64,000 bases of DNA from Dethiobacter sp. (GCA_018335875.1 JAGXRN010000009.1:1-64000); one strand, 5' to 3'. Positions 38,452 to 48,984 are shown, counted from the stretch's first letter. The notes: generated by a model from the letters alone, not told the origin. Translations and numbers: made by a program.

Positions 38452-39192
38452 CTAGCTCCTTTCCAGGAGACAGTAGTACGCCAACAGGCTTTCAATCACT
38501 TCTCCGTTTCGCTTAATTGTAAATACTTCAGCACTATTTAATCTTTTACTAATATTGCTGATAGATTTTTTTTCTGTTTGTTCCACTATTTTTCTGTATG
38601 AACCATACTTTAAGTAATCAAGGTATATCTTTTTTTGATTAAATGTCATTTTATTTTTTAAAATTTCATTGTTTTCAATAATAATGTTTACTAATTCATT
38701 GAGTGTAATTGAATTAAGAAAGTTTATATCTCCGGACAGTTCTTCAGAAGTGGCCGCTATTTCATGCTTGAAGGAATTTCGACCTGTTTCATCAACACTA
38801 AAATATACTTTTTTTCTTTTACTGGTAACGCGATCCTTTTTCGCAGATTCAACTGCTTGTCTGGCATGGTGGAAACAAGGTCCATCCATATTACGAAGAT
38901 CATTGTCCAGTGAAGTGGACAATGGGCCAATACCCATCCCTGCATAAAGTTCAATGTCATCATTCCAGAACATACGTTGAAAGGCTTCCACAATGTCGTA
39001 AATTTTAGCTGGCTTATGGGTAATTACCTGCCACTCATCTCCAAGCGTGACGCCCGCCGGTGCAGCAAGCATTTCCTTGTAACGCCCGTTAAATTTAATA
39101 ATATTATTATTGAGGCGGAGTTGGAGCTCGTTTCGCTTATCACTTCGCCTTGAGCCAACAAGATCAAAGATGACTACACCATACAATGACAT
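38452..39192 (-). CDS. SatD-family protein with C-terminal HTH
   Basis: VVIFDLVGSRRSD, VTLGDEWQ, ELYAGMGIGPLST, MDGPCFHHARQAVESAKK; sigma-70 region 4-like C-terminus. Confidence 0.78.
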   Translation of the reverse strand: MSLYGVVIFDLVGSRRSDKRNELQLRLNNNIIKFNGRYKEMLAAPAGVTLGDEWQVITHKPAKIYDIVEAFQRMFWNDDIELYAGMGIGPLSTSLDNDLRNMDGPCFHHARQAVESAKKDRVTSKRKKVYFSVDETGRNSFKHEIAATSEELSGDINFLNSITLNELVNIIIENNEILKNKMTFNQKKIYLDYLKYGSYRKIVEQTEKKSISNISKRLNSAEVFTIKRNGEVIESLLAYYCLLERS

Positions 39193-39300
39193 GTTTTCAC
39201 CTGCCTAATATCTTTGGTGCCATTATAACAGTTTTTTCCAAGCTATACAATTCTAAAACAGCGTGCTGTGTTGTTTATGATTGTAGCTCTTATGACCTAT

Positions 39301-39388
39301 GAGACCCGTCCCCTTGGCTCACAAGCTTGACTCAAGAAAAAGATGACAGGAACCCCGTCCCCCCGTCAACCCCCCCCGTCAACCCCTT
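39301..39388 (-). repeat. REP-like GGGGACGGG elements, copy 2 and degenerate copies
   Basis: gagacccgtcccc plus actcaagaaaaagatgacaggaaccccgtcccccc and tandem cccgtcaac, directly after the cobB stop. Confidence 0.6.
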
Positions 39389-40114
39389 TTAGCGGTAGAC
39401 GTCGAGGGCGTCGAGAATGCCGGTAAGAACTTCGCCGGCAGGCGAGCGGATTACTACACGGGCCATTTCATCATAGGGTGTTGTGCCGCGGTTGATTATT
39501 AGAAGATTCTTGCTGTAACGCGGCAGATATCCTGCCGGGGCTACCTGCAAGCTTGAGCCTACAACCAACATACAATCGCAGCGCATGGCTTCACGCTGGG
39601 CTCTCTGAAAAGCAGGAGGCAGGTCTTCGCCAAAAAGTGTTATATCAGGTTTTATTACGCCGCCGCAGCTTGAACAAGCGGGCTCATCGACGAATTCATG
39701 CAGTTTATTTTTGCTCCCGCAGGAAAGACAGGTACCTGCTGTTATCGACCCGTGCACTTCAAGCACATTTTTTGAACCTGCTTCCTGGTGCAGATTGTCA
39801 ATGTTCTGTGTAATAACCGCCTGCACAAAACCGCGCCTTTCCATCTCAGCAAGCGCCAGATGTCCGTTATTAGGCACTGCTCCGTTGATAACACGCAGCA
39901 GCGGCATTATTCTGCGGTAAAACCGCTGCGGGTCACTGTTAAAGCTTTCGATTGTAAAATCTTCCGGGTCTTCATTCTCCCACAGGCCTGTACCCGGACT
40001 GCGAAAATCCGGTATACCGCTTTCAGTAGAAATGCCTGCTCCAGTGAGCACAACAGCATGACGGGCTGACCCCAGTATGTTGGCAGCTCTGTTGATTAGT
40101 TCTTCAATGGGCAA
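39389..40114 (-). CDS. cobB: Sir2-family NAD-dependent deacylase
   Basis: VLTGAGISTESGIPDFRSPGTGLW, TQNIDNLHQEAGS, CxxC pairs, VVGSSLQVAPAGYLP. Confidence 0.95.
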   Translation of the reverse strand: MPIEELINRAANILGSARHAVVLTGAGISTESGIPDFRSPGTGLWENEDPEDFTIESFNSDPQRFYRRIMPLLRVINGAVPNNGHLALAEMERRGFVQAVITQNIDNLHQEAGSKNVLEVHGSITAGTCLSCGSKNKLHEFVDEPACSSCGGVIKPDITLFGEDLPPAFQRAQREAMRCDCMLVVGSSLQVAPAGYLPRYSKNLLIINRGTTPYDEMARVVIRSPAGEVLTGILDALDVYR

Positions 40115-40163
40115 AAAGCCACCCCCCTTTTTCTAATTATACCATATTAAGGGAATATTTCCA

Positions 40164-41045
40164 CTAATCATGCGGAGGATTTTTTTTTATCTTCCTGAGA
40201 GCATGTGAAACAGCTGCCTTAACCTCCTCATCATACCGCCTGTTGTCAATTTGTTTTGGCTCACTGCCTAAACTTCCGGAGAACAGATAGCAGGGGGGCA
40301 GCAGATTGAGCGCAGATGTGATTATTTCAAGCCTGCACTGCCGGCAGGAGCAAATCTTATTTTTATCCAGCGTAAAGGTTTCATCAAGGCGTCGGACGAC
40401 AAGTTCTTCCATTAAATTATGCAGCCCGGGCGGTTCACTGCCGGCAGTGTTTGGAGTACTTTCTGATTGTTGGGGATTATTTCGCTGCAGAAAACCCGCA
40501 GCCCAACCCGTTGCAAGCAAAAAGAACTCCTGGTTTTGATCCATTGTTTTACTGTACTCATCAAGCAGCATTTCTTCGAGGCGCTTGGCCGCCCTAATCC
40601 TGCTGCGTACAATACGCAGTGACTGCCTGATAGTAATTTTGTGGCCGCCTTCGATATCCAGTGTGCTTGGCGCCGGTTCCTTCCCGACGCCTGTTATTGA
40701 CCGCAGGCGGAAATAACCATAGGCAGGGTCGCATCCTACCCGGGGGGTGGAAGCTTTAAGCGGGAGAAATATCAGAAAAGGTGAGAAAGCAAGGGGAGTC
40801 AGATTTACCTGGCCAAGCAGGGAGCCATATTTGCGCCTGGCATCCTGTATATTAATAGCAAAAAACCTGGCAAGCTGTTCTACAAATGAGCGCAACCCCC
40901 GTGACTGCCAGCCGGTTGTACCGTCCCGGTAAAAAAGCGTTATTCCCTGTCCTACACCTTCACGGTAGGATGGAATAAAAGCTGCAATACTCAGTACCTC
41001 CTGAAATGACAATTTGTATGCCAAAAAAGAACCCCCTTCATCCAT
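40164..41045 (-). CDS. ComK-like domain protein (tentative)
   Basis: RSFVEQLARFFAINIQDARRKYGS...LIFLPLKASTPRVGCDPAYGYFRLRSI...GGHKITIRQS is reminiscent of ComK. Confidence 0.45.
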   Translation of the reverse strand: MDEGGSFLAYKLSFQEVLSIAAFIPSYREGVGQGITLFYRDGTTGWQSRGLRSFVEQLARFFAINIQDARRKYGSLLGQVNLTPLAFSPFLIFLPLKASTPRVGCDPAYGYFRLRSITGVGKEPAPSTLDIEGGHKITIRQSLRIVRSRIRAAKRLEEMLLDEYSKTMDQNQEFFLLATGWAAGFLQRNNPQQSESTPNTAGSEPPGLHNLMEELVVRRLDETFTLDKNKICSCRQCRLEIITSALNLLPPCYLFSGSLGSEPKQIDNRRYDEEVKAAVSHALRKIKKNPPHD

Positions 41046-41109
41046 ATGTAGGGGGACATTCTACTATATGCAGTTAATTGTGCCTGGGTTCCAATGTAGG
41101 TAGCGTATG

Positions 41110-42285
41110 CTACTTGTCCCTTTTAAGATATGAAATCATATTTTGATAGGCCTTATGGTCAATATTCAGTGTTGCATTTATCTCTTTAAACCTGTTGGAG
41201 ACACTTCCTGCTGAGACCCCGTACTCCTGTGCCAGCTCTTTTTGTGTGAGGTTCAGGAAATGGAAGCGCGCCAGGCTGTACTCGAGAGCTGCAGCCCAGG
41301 TTTCATACTTTGCAATGCGTGGCACATCTGGGTATACCGAGTTGATATAGTCAAGCCAGATCGCCTGAATATCATCAAAAAACCCCTCGTCATAGCAATC
41401 ACTGCGGCGCATGTTTTCCATGGCGCAATCCATGACCTGCTGCCATTCTTCCCGCCAGACAGGCGTTTTAACCGGGTAGCTGTCAAGATCCATACTCTTT
41501 AGCTCGCCATCGTTAAAGACCTGCACAGTGCCGCCCTGTCCCATGTTTTTAAGTTCCAGCAGCGCCAGTTGGCGAATTCTTTCTTTGATCCACGGATTTT
41601 TTATAAAATCCTGCAGCGCCCTGCAAGCTGCTTCACCACCCTGTGTGCCGTAAAAACGGAGAATATTTTCTTTGAATTCGTCTGAACCATGATACAGCCG
41701 GTTGCTTAGTGCCTGCCGGAAGCCGGTGCTGCCGGAAAACATACTGCTTAGCTCTTCAGGGCTCTCAGAGCGAAGTATTTCTTCCAGCACTAAATCCTTC
41801 TCCGCGTAAGCAGGTAGATCACCTGGCGCCATGTCGTCCTCCAGTGCATCAAGAAGCTCCATGGCCTCAAAAACCATATCTCCTTCGGGATCGGCATCCA
41901 GATATCGCTGCAGATATTCCCTTGATTTGTTCATATCCTCCAACAGCCCGTAATTTATGGCCAGTAAAAAATAACAGTCGGCAAGGGTATTGTCAAGATC
42001 TAATATAATATGGTGAAAAATACGGTTAGCTTCCTTGAGACGTCCCAATTTGCTGAGCAGGCAGGCAAGGTTGTAATGATTATATGGATTCTTTGGTTCC
42101 ACTTCTACAGCTTTCCTGAAATGCATGAGGGCTTTGTTTAATTTATTCTTCTGATAATAGGTCATACCCTTCTGCAAATAATAACCCGCTTCCCGCTCAA
42201 AAGGTACAACTTTATACCTATTGGCGGCTCTTTGCTCTCTGGAGCTTTTCATGTTCTCACCACCGAACTCTGTTATTTTAATCAA
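41110..42285 (-). CDS. TPR-repeat protein with C-terminal HTH-like segment
   Basis: AGYYLQKGMTYYQKNKLNKALMHFRKAVEVEPKNPYNHYNLACLL; LTQKELAQEYGVSAGSVSNRFKEI. Confidence 0.8.
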   Translation of the reverse strand: MIKITEFGGENMKSSREQRAANRYKVVPFEREAGYYLQKGMTYYQKNKLNKALMHFRKAVEVEPKNPYNHYNLACLLSKLGRLKEANRIFHHIILDLDNTLADCYFLLAINYGLLEDMNKSREYLQRYLDADPEGDMVFEAMELLDALEDDMAPGDLPAYAEKDLVLEEILRSESPEELSSMFSGSTGFRQALSNRLYHGSDEFKENILRFYGTQGGEAACRALQDFIKNPWIKERIRQLALLELKNMGQGGTVQVFNDGELKSMDLDSYPVKTPVWREEWQQVMDCAMENMRRSDCYDEGFFDDIQAIWLDYINSVYPDVPRIAKYETWAAALEYSLARFHFLNLTQKELAQEYGVSAGSVSNRFKEINATLNIDHKAYQNMISYLKRDK

Positions 42286-43352
42286 CCTGTATCCGCATTC
42301 ACTAAACCGAGGAACACACTGCGATCAAGCAACCGATCCCATTCCGTCCAACCGGTGGCATCACTCCCCCTGCTTACTACTTTGGCAAACTGGTTGAGTC
42401 TGGCTGAAGTCAGGTCTGCATGAAACAGTGCAAAGGCTTCAAATGTCTTTGGCACCTCCGGTGAACCCCATTCTTTGTGTCCGTGATGACTCAATATCAA
42501 ATGAGACAGTTCCATTCCCAGCTCTTCCGGGAAACAATCGATGACAGCCAATTCTTTGTCTATCATTTCCTTTCCCAGTGAAATATGGCCAAGCAATTTC
42601 CCTCTGGTGGTTAGTTCAAAAGTAAGGCTGTTGACATCATATTCATCGATCTTGCCTATATCATGCAAAAGTGCGCCGCTGTAGAGGAGTGAAGCGTTAA
42701 GATTGGGATATAAAGTTAAAATATGGCGGCAAAATGAGGCAACCTCCAGGGAATGTTCAAGCAATCCTCCCAGGTAATTATGGTGTACCGAGCGGGCTGC
42801 AGGCGCCTTTGCAAACCGGGATAAAAATTCCTCATCTTCAAAGAACGCTCTCAGCAATCTCCCCAGGAAAGGATCGGCAACTGCGCCCAAAACATTATTT
42901 AATTCGGCAAGCATATCGCTCTCATCTCTTGGAGCTACTGCCTGAAAGTAGCGTCTTTCCGCATTGCTCACAGCCTCAAGGCTGTAGATAACCAGCTGCA
43001 AGCCCCTGTATTCGCCAACCTCGCCCCGCACATGCACAATATCGCCTGTTTTAAACTTGGAGGCCACTTCCGGCCCTTTTTCCCACACTACCGCACGGAC
43101 AGTACCGGAAATATCCGCAAGCGTCATCCTCAGGAACTGCTCACCTGAGCGGTTTGGCTGGTTAAAAGAGACAAGTGATTTTTCAGTGACGAGAAATTCG
43201 CTGTCCACAGCAACTCCAACTTTAAGATCTCTGACAAATTGCTTCAACTCACAGGCCTCCATAACTCTTTCTTTGACACTATATTCCCCACAGCTGACGT
43301 TTTTCCTCTTTCGGAGAAGTAAATCAATAAAAACGAGCGGTCTTTTACACAA
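42282..43352 (-). CDS. 3'-5' exoribonuclease YhaM-type (OB fold plus HD domain)
   Basis: HHNYLGGLLEHSLEVASFC, SLLYSGALLHDIGKIDEY, ILSHHGHKEWGSPEVP. Confidence 0.85.
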   Translation of the reverse strand: MCKRPLVFIDLLLRKRKNVSCGEYSVKERVMEACELKQFVRDLKVGVAVDSEFLVTEKSLVSFNQPNRSGEQFLRMTLADISGTVRAVVWEKGPEVASKFKTGDIVHVRGEVGEYRGLQLVIYSLEAVSNAERRYFQAVAPRDESDMLAELNNVLGAVADPFLGRLLRAFFEDEEFLSRFAKAPAARSVHHNYLGGLLEHSLEVASFCRHILTLYPNLNASLLYSGALLHDIGKIDEYDVNSLTFELTTRGKLLGHISLGKEMIDKELAVIDCFPEELGMELSHLILSHHGHKEWGSPEVPKTFEAFALFHADLTSARLNQFAKVVSRGSDATGWTEWDRLLDRSVFLGLVNADTG

Positions 43353-43359
43353 GAAAAAA

Positions 43360-43378
43360 AACCGGCCACCGGCCGGTT
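43360..43378 (-). terminator. Terminator AACCGGCC-GGT-GGCCGGTT followed by T-run
   Basis: Minus strand, downstream of 43527..44399. Confidence 0.75.
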
Positions 43379-43526
43379 AAAATAGCGGATAGCGCGCTTC
43401 TTGCCACAGAATCCACACCATCCCACTCATAGTTTACCAAAGTTGCTTATACTAGTAAACTTTTTCCGAAAAATTCCATCACTTCATAAGATTTACTAAA
43501 TTGCAGCTGAAAATATATTAATGCGG

Positions 43527-44399
43527 CTACAGCGCTGTGAATTTACCGTGGCTGTTTGTGATTTTACCCATTTCTTTCAGTCGGGAAAGATGTTTTTGCA
43601 GAATGTTTTTTTCAAAGAATAAAAAAAGATAAAGCGGCTCCCTGTAGCGGGGGTAGATTAGCTTTTTACCCACCAACTCATCAAGTGAGCGTGGTTCTTT
43701 AAGTGCAGCCAGTATTGCTCTGTCGCGGCCTGCAAAAAACGCGGCATAATCAGTCAGCCTGCGTTCAATATTGTCCGCAAAGTAACCTTCACCATGACCT
43801 GAAAGAAAATGACCGGCATCAAGATTCATCACTTTAAGTATGGATTTCTCAAATGCATCCAGATCAGACCTCTCATGGGCATACCACGGCCCAAAGGAGG
43901 TAAGGTCGATGTCAGCGCCAATCAGCAGGCCGCTCTTTTCTTCATAAAAGCAGCAGTGGCCGGGAGAGTGTCCAGGTGTATGAATGACACGCAGCTTTGT
44001 GCGGCCAAAATCAAAAATCTCACCATCCAGGAAAGTACCGTCAACCCTCGATTCACGGTAGCCGGCATTGGCGAATATGGGCTGGGCCTGCTCCGGGGTG
44101 AAGCTGTCAAACCCGGTAAACTTCAGGAATTCCTGGCGCGAGAGAATCGGCAGCTTATCTTCCTCATGACAAAACACCTGCGCTTTGGGAAACATGCCGT
44201 TGCCTCTTATGTGATCGGCATGGAAATGGGAGTTTAGCAGTATATCCACTCTCCCCGCCAGGGGAGCAAGCGCATCTTTGCCTGCCGCGCTGTCAATCAG
44301 CGCACATACTTCATCCTTGATGTATACACAGTTGCAGTAAGGGAAAAGCCCGCGGTTGTTTCCGGGCACCAGGTATATTGTGTCGGTGATTTTCAGCAT
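43527..44399 (-). CDS. MBL-fold metallo-hydrolase
   Basis: LLNSHFHADHIRGN, VIHTPGHSPGHCCFY, FLSGHGEGY. Confidence 0.9.
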   Translation of the reverse strand: MLKITDTIYLVPGNNRGLFPYCNCVYIKDEVCALIDSAAGKDALAPLAGRVDILLNSHFHADHIRGNGMFPKAQVFCHEEDKLPILSRQEFLKFTGFDSFTPEQAQPIFANAGYRESRVDGTFLDGEIFDFGRTKLRVIHTPGHSPGHCCFYEEKSGLLIGADIDLTSFGPWYAHERSDLDAFEKSILKVMNLDAGHFLSGHGEGYFADNIERRLTDYAAFFAGRDRAILAALKEPRSLDELVGKKLIYPRYREPLYLFLFFEKNILQKHLSRLKEMGKITNSHGKFTAL

Positions 44400-44411
44400 A
44401 TTTCCTCCCTG

Positions 44412-44453
44412 AAAAAAGGCGGCCTGACCCGTAGGGAGTCAGACCGTTTTTTT
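44412..44453 (-). terminator. Terminator of the metF-end of the acs operon
   Basis: Minus strand GGTCTGACTCCCTACGGGTCAGGCCGCCTTTTTTC. Confidence 0.75.
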
Positions 44454-44465
44454 GTAAATAAATTG

Positions 44466-45383
44466 CTAAAACTTAGGTCTTGGCAAAAGCCCGGCACGAG
44501 TCACAATTTCCGGCACGATTTCTTCCCAGGCTACGGCCATGATGTGGACGCCTGCCACTCCTTCGACATTCTTTAAATGTTCAATGGTTTCTACGCAAAT
44601 CTGAATTCCTTCTTCTTTTTTGTTGGCAGCGCCCTTCATGCGTTCCAGAACCTCATCGGGGACAATCATCCCTGACACATTGTTCTTCATATAGCGCGCT
44701 GCGCCCAGTGATTTCATGGGGATTACGCCTGCCAGGATGGGAACCTTTTTATGGATGCCCAGTTCTCTTACTTTTTCCATCCAGCGTTCAAAGCGCTCCA
44801 TGTCAAAGATGGCCTGTGTCTGAAGGAAGTCGATTCCCGCCTCCACCTTTTTTGCCAGGCGGTAGGCACGATACTCAAAGGGGTCTGCAAACGGGTTTTC
44901 CACAGCGCCAATTAAGATGTTGATAGGCGCTTCCAGCTTTTCTCCTCCGGCAAAGACCTGCTCATCGCGCATATTTTTCAGCATGCGGATTAGCTGCATG
45001 GAGTCGATGTCATTGACATTCTTGGCCTGCGGTTCATTGCCAAACTTGGCATGGTCGCCCTGCAGGCAGAGGATGTTCTTGATGCCCAGCGCCACAGCAC
45101 CCAGCACATCGCTTTGGATGGCGATGCGGTTGCGGTCGCGGCAGGTGATTTGGATGATGGGGTCAAGGCCCATGTGGACAAGCATGGCGCCGCAGGCGAT
45201 GCTGGAGGTGCGGACAATAGCTGTCTGATTGTCAGTGAGGTTGTAGGCGTCCACATATTCTCTCATCATCTCGGCATGATGCTCTACTTTTTCTCCTTCA
45301 GCGCTTTTTGGGGGTCCCAGTTCGCCGGTTACCACAAAAGCGCCGCTCTTTAAAACCTTTTCAAGATTGCTTCCTGCTATCAC
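44466..45383 (-). CDS. metF: Methylenetetrahydrofolate reductase
   Basis: VVTGELGPPKSAEGEK, NLTDNQTAIVRTS, CRDRNRIAIQSDVLGA, DFLQTQAIFD. Confidence 0.9.
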   Translation of the reverse strand: MIAGSNLEKVLKSGAFVVTGELGPPKSAEGEKVEHHAEMMREYVDAYNLTDNQTAIVRTSSIACGAMLVHMGLDPIIQITCRDRNRIAIQSDVLGAVALGIKNILCLQGDHAKFGNEPQAKNVNDIDSMQLIRMLKNMRDEQVFAGGEKLEAPINILIGAVENPFADPFEYRAYRLAKKVEAGIDFLQTQAIFDMERFERWMEKVRELGIHKKVPILAGVIPMKSLGAARYMKNNVSGMIVPDEVLERMKGAANKKEEGIQICVETIEHLKNVEGVAGVHIMAVAWEEIVPEIVTRAGLLPRPKF

Positions 45384-46048
45384 AGTTTTACATCCTCCCT
45401 CACCATTTTTCTCGGCCCACCGGAGTGAGTCGTCGACCAGTCCTTGGGAGGTTTGATTTCAGCTAACGCGTCCAGCTTGCCAAACTTCTCCAGACGCTCA
45501 TAAATTAAATTCCAGCCGCAGTCCACGTCTTTGCTGATTTCACATTTGCCGTATTGTGAACCGCCGCACGGTCCGTTGAGCATACTCTTGGAACAGCGGG
45601 CGATAGGACAGATACCCATTGTCTCCTCAAGCACACAATTTCCGCAGCCCAGGCAGTTTTCCATCCAGACGCCCTGCTGCACCGGCAGTCCCATAAAAGT
45701 TGTATTGATGCCGGGCAGGGTCAGTTTATCCTGGTAGTGCATATTCATTGTCTGCACACCCACACCACAGGCCAGAGAGACTATAACGTCGGCTGCTTCA
45801 ACTCCTTTGCGTGTTGACTCCAGGAACTCAAACTCACACTGCCTCTCCACGGTATGGCTTTCCACCTCTACCGCTTTACCGGCTTTTTTGCGTGCCAGTG
45901 AAATGGCCAGGGCAGTTTCACGGGCTTCTTTGTCGCCGCCGGCCATGCAGACTGTTACACATTCGCCACAGCCAAGCACAAGCACTTTCTCATATTTTTC
46001 AACCGCCTTCAGGATTTCCTGCAGGGGTTTACGTTCGCCGACGATCAT
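45380..46048 (-). CDS. metV: MetV-type methylenetetrahydrofolate reductase zinc-binding subunit
   Basis: LGCGECVTVCMAGG, CLGCGNCVLEETMGICPIARCSKSMLNGPCGG. Confidence 0.9.
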   Translation of the reverse strand: MIVGERKPLQEILKAVEKYEKVLVLGCGECVTVCMAGGDKEARETALAISLARKKAGKAVEVESHTVERQCEFEFLESTRKGVEAADVIVSLACGVGVQTMNMHYQDKLTLPGINTTFMGLPVQQGVWMENCLGCGNCVLEETMGICPIARCSKSMLNGPCGGSQYGKCEISKDVDCGWNLIYERLEKFGKLDALAEIKPPKDWSTTHSGGPRKMVREDVKL

Positions 46049-48141
46049 TTACTTTCACCTCCCCCGCCAATTTCAGCTACATTTTTAGCTTTAGCAAGGA
46101 AACTTTCAGCCGTCTGGGCGAAGTTCCTGACCTCGTCCGGGGCAAGATTAAGATGTTCCACACGCTCCTGGGCAAGGCCAAGTTCAGCGATGATTTCTTT
46201 GGCACGCATTACGCGCTGGCCGGCCCATTTGGCAACATCACGGTACGAGCACTCTTCTTCCTGCTCGCAGCCTGCAACAAACACAGCCTCGGCTCCAAGT
46301 TCAAGCGCCTGCAGCATATTTACAACCTCGACCTTGGCAACGCAGGGTACGCGCACCACAGCAAGGTTTGCAGGCCGGCCGTTATTCAGGTACTCAAGAA
46401 AACTCTGCTCGGCGAAAGCGCCGTAGCTGCAGCAGAATACCACAGCAGCAGGCCCGTTTTGCTGTGCCGACTTGACTGCTTCTTCCAACCTGTCCAGGGA
46501 TGCCTGTGCGTAGTAGTTGCGGAAACGGATAGCACTCGCCGGGCAGATACCCACGCAGAGCCCGCAGGCCTGGCACTCTACATTGCGGATGGTGAATATA
46601 CCGTTCTCGTCAATGCTTGGCACGCCATAGGGGCAGGTGCGCAGGCAGGTAAGACAGACAGCACACAGTTCATCGATGCATTCAGCACCTGCTGCACAAT
46701 CCATGCAGCGCCTGCTCTCACAGAGAGCCATCTGCTCGGTGTAGCCGGTTTCGGCGTGTTCAAAATGGGTCTTGCGGGTTTTGGCATCAAGCAGAGGTAC
46801 AGAAACACGCTCCACAAGCTTTACTTTTTCAATTGTAGTAGCCGACAGCCCATCAAACGTTGTAAATTGTTCCACTTTATCAGCATCAAAGGGTACGCCA
46901 TCAAGGTGAGCCTTCACAGCCAAAGCAGTTTTGCGCCCTGTGGACATGGCCTTGACAGCGGAGCCGGGGCCAAATACCAGTTCACCGCAGGCAAATACGC
47001 CGGGGCGCGTAGTCTGCAGGGTGCGGGCATCAAATTTGATAATTCCCCGCTCCGTGAGCTCAATACCAAACTCTTTCAGGTAAGACAGGTTGTCGTTGCC
47101 CTGCCCGATAGCAAAAATGACAGTATTGCCGTCAACAAGCTGGCATGTGTCACCCAGTTTGGGGCTGAAGCGTTTCTGCTCATCGAATACTGACAGGCAT
47201 TCCTGCACTTCCAGCCCTGTAATATTGCCGGACCCATCGAGTGTTATTTCCTTGGGTCCCCAGCCGGGAAACATCTCAACTCCTTCGTCGATGGCCTCTT
47301 CTATTTCCCATTCAAAGGCCGGCATTTCTTCGCGGCACTCCAGGCAACCCAATTTAACCTCTTTTGCACCGCAGCGCAGTGCCGTCCGCGCCACGTCCAT
47401 GGCGACATTTCCACCGCCGATTACGATTACACGACGGCCGGGTTCAAACTTAAACCCGTTAAACTTGGCATCATGCAAAAAGGGCAGGGCAAGCATTACG
47501 CCTTTGGCGTTATTGCCGGGAATGGGAATGGCACGGCTGACGGGCAGGCCCATGGCCAGCACCACAGCCTGATAATCTTTTGCTAAATCATCAATGCTGA
47601 AATCTTTGCCAAGTTCAGTGCCTGTCTTTATTTCCACACCAAGGCCGGCTACCTGGGCCACATCCCTGCGCAGCCACTCCATAGGCAGGCGATAGTGGGG
47701 GATGTAGCTTGCTACGGCGCCTCCGCATTCTGCGGTGCGCTCAAAGACAGTTACTGCAAAGCCCATTTGCGCCAGTTCTCTGGCTACCATCAGGCCGCCC
47801 GGGCCGCCTCCCACCACTGCCACTTTTTCGGGGCGGCTGGTCTCAACTTTTTTAACTTCCGGCCAGCTTCCGTTTTCCACAGCAAAGCGCTTAAGCGCCC
47901 GGATGGAGACTGCCCCATCCACGTCCTTGCGCCGGCACTCATCCTCACAGGGATGAGCACAGATCATGCCGCAGACTGCTGATAGCGGGTTTATTTTCAT
48001 AATCGCTTCCAGCGCCGAGGTATGGTTTCCGACGGCGATTTGCCGTACGTACTCCTGGACGTCAGTATTGATAGGGCAGCCTGCCTGGCAGGGAGGATAC
48101 TCCGGCAGCAAAGTTGCCGCGTTGTTTTTTACTTTACTCAA
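46045..48141 (-). CDS. Fused GltD-like flavoprotein / 2x[4Fe-4S] ferredoxin / MvhD-like protein
   Basis: CQAGCPINTDVQEYV, VVGGGPGGLMVARELA, CPYGVPSIDENGIF...CQACGLCVGICPASAI, C-terminal VVFCCSYGAFAEQ...VFVAGCEQEEECSYRD. Confidence 0.88.
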   Translation of the reverse strand: MSKVKNNAATLLPEYPPCQAGCPINTDVQEYVRQIAVGNHTSALEAIMKINPLSAVCGMICAHPCEDECRRKDVDGAVSIRALKRFAVENGSWPEVKKVETSRPEKVAVVGGGPGGLMVARELAQMGFAVTVFERTAECGGAVASYIPHYRLPMEWLRRDVAQVAGLGVEIKTGTELGKDFSIDDLAKDYQAVVLAMGLPVSRAIPIPGNNAKGVMLALPFLHDAKFNGFKFEPGRRVIVIGGGNVAMDVARTALRCGAKEVKLGCLECREEMPAFEWEIEEAIDEGVEMFPGWGPKEITLDGSGNITGLEVQECLSVFDEQKRFSPKLGDTCQLVDGNTVIFAIGQGNDNLSYLKEFGIELTERGIIKFDARTLQTTRPGVFACGELVFGPGSAVKAMSTGRKTALAVKAHLDGVPFDADKVEQFTTFDGLSATTIEKVKLVERVSVPLLDAKTRKTHFEHAETGYTEQMALCESRRCMDCAAGAECIDELCAVCLTCLRTCPYGVPSIDENGIFTIRNVECQACGLCVGICPASAIRFRNYYAQASLDRLEEAVKSAQQNGPAAVVFCCSYGAFAEQSFLEYLNNGRPANLAVVRVPCVAKVEVVNMLQALELGAEAVFVAGCEQEEECSYRDVAKWAGQRVMRAKEIIAELGLAQERVEHLNLAPDEVRNFAQTAESFLAKAKNVAEIGGGGESK

Positions 48142-48165
48142 ATGGCCCTCCTCCTTACAGCAGTA

Positions 48166-48969
<804 letters not shown>

Positions 48970-48984
48970 CTATCATTAAATGGT

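Noticed and set aside
45811-47193. 460-aa plus-strand ORF opposite metV and the MvhD-fusion
   Set aside because: Antisense to well-supported genes; low-complexity/atypical composition and no recognisable motif
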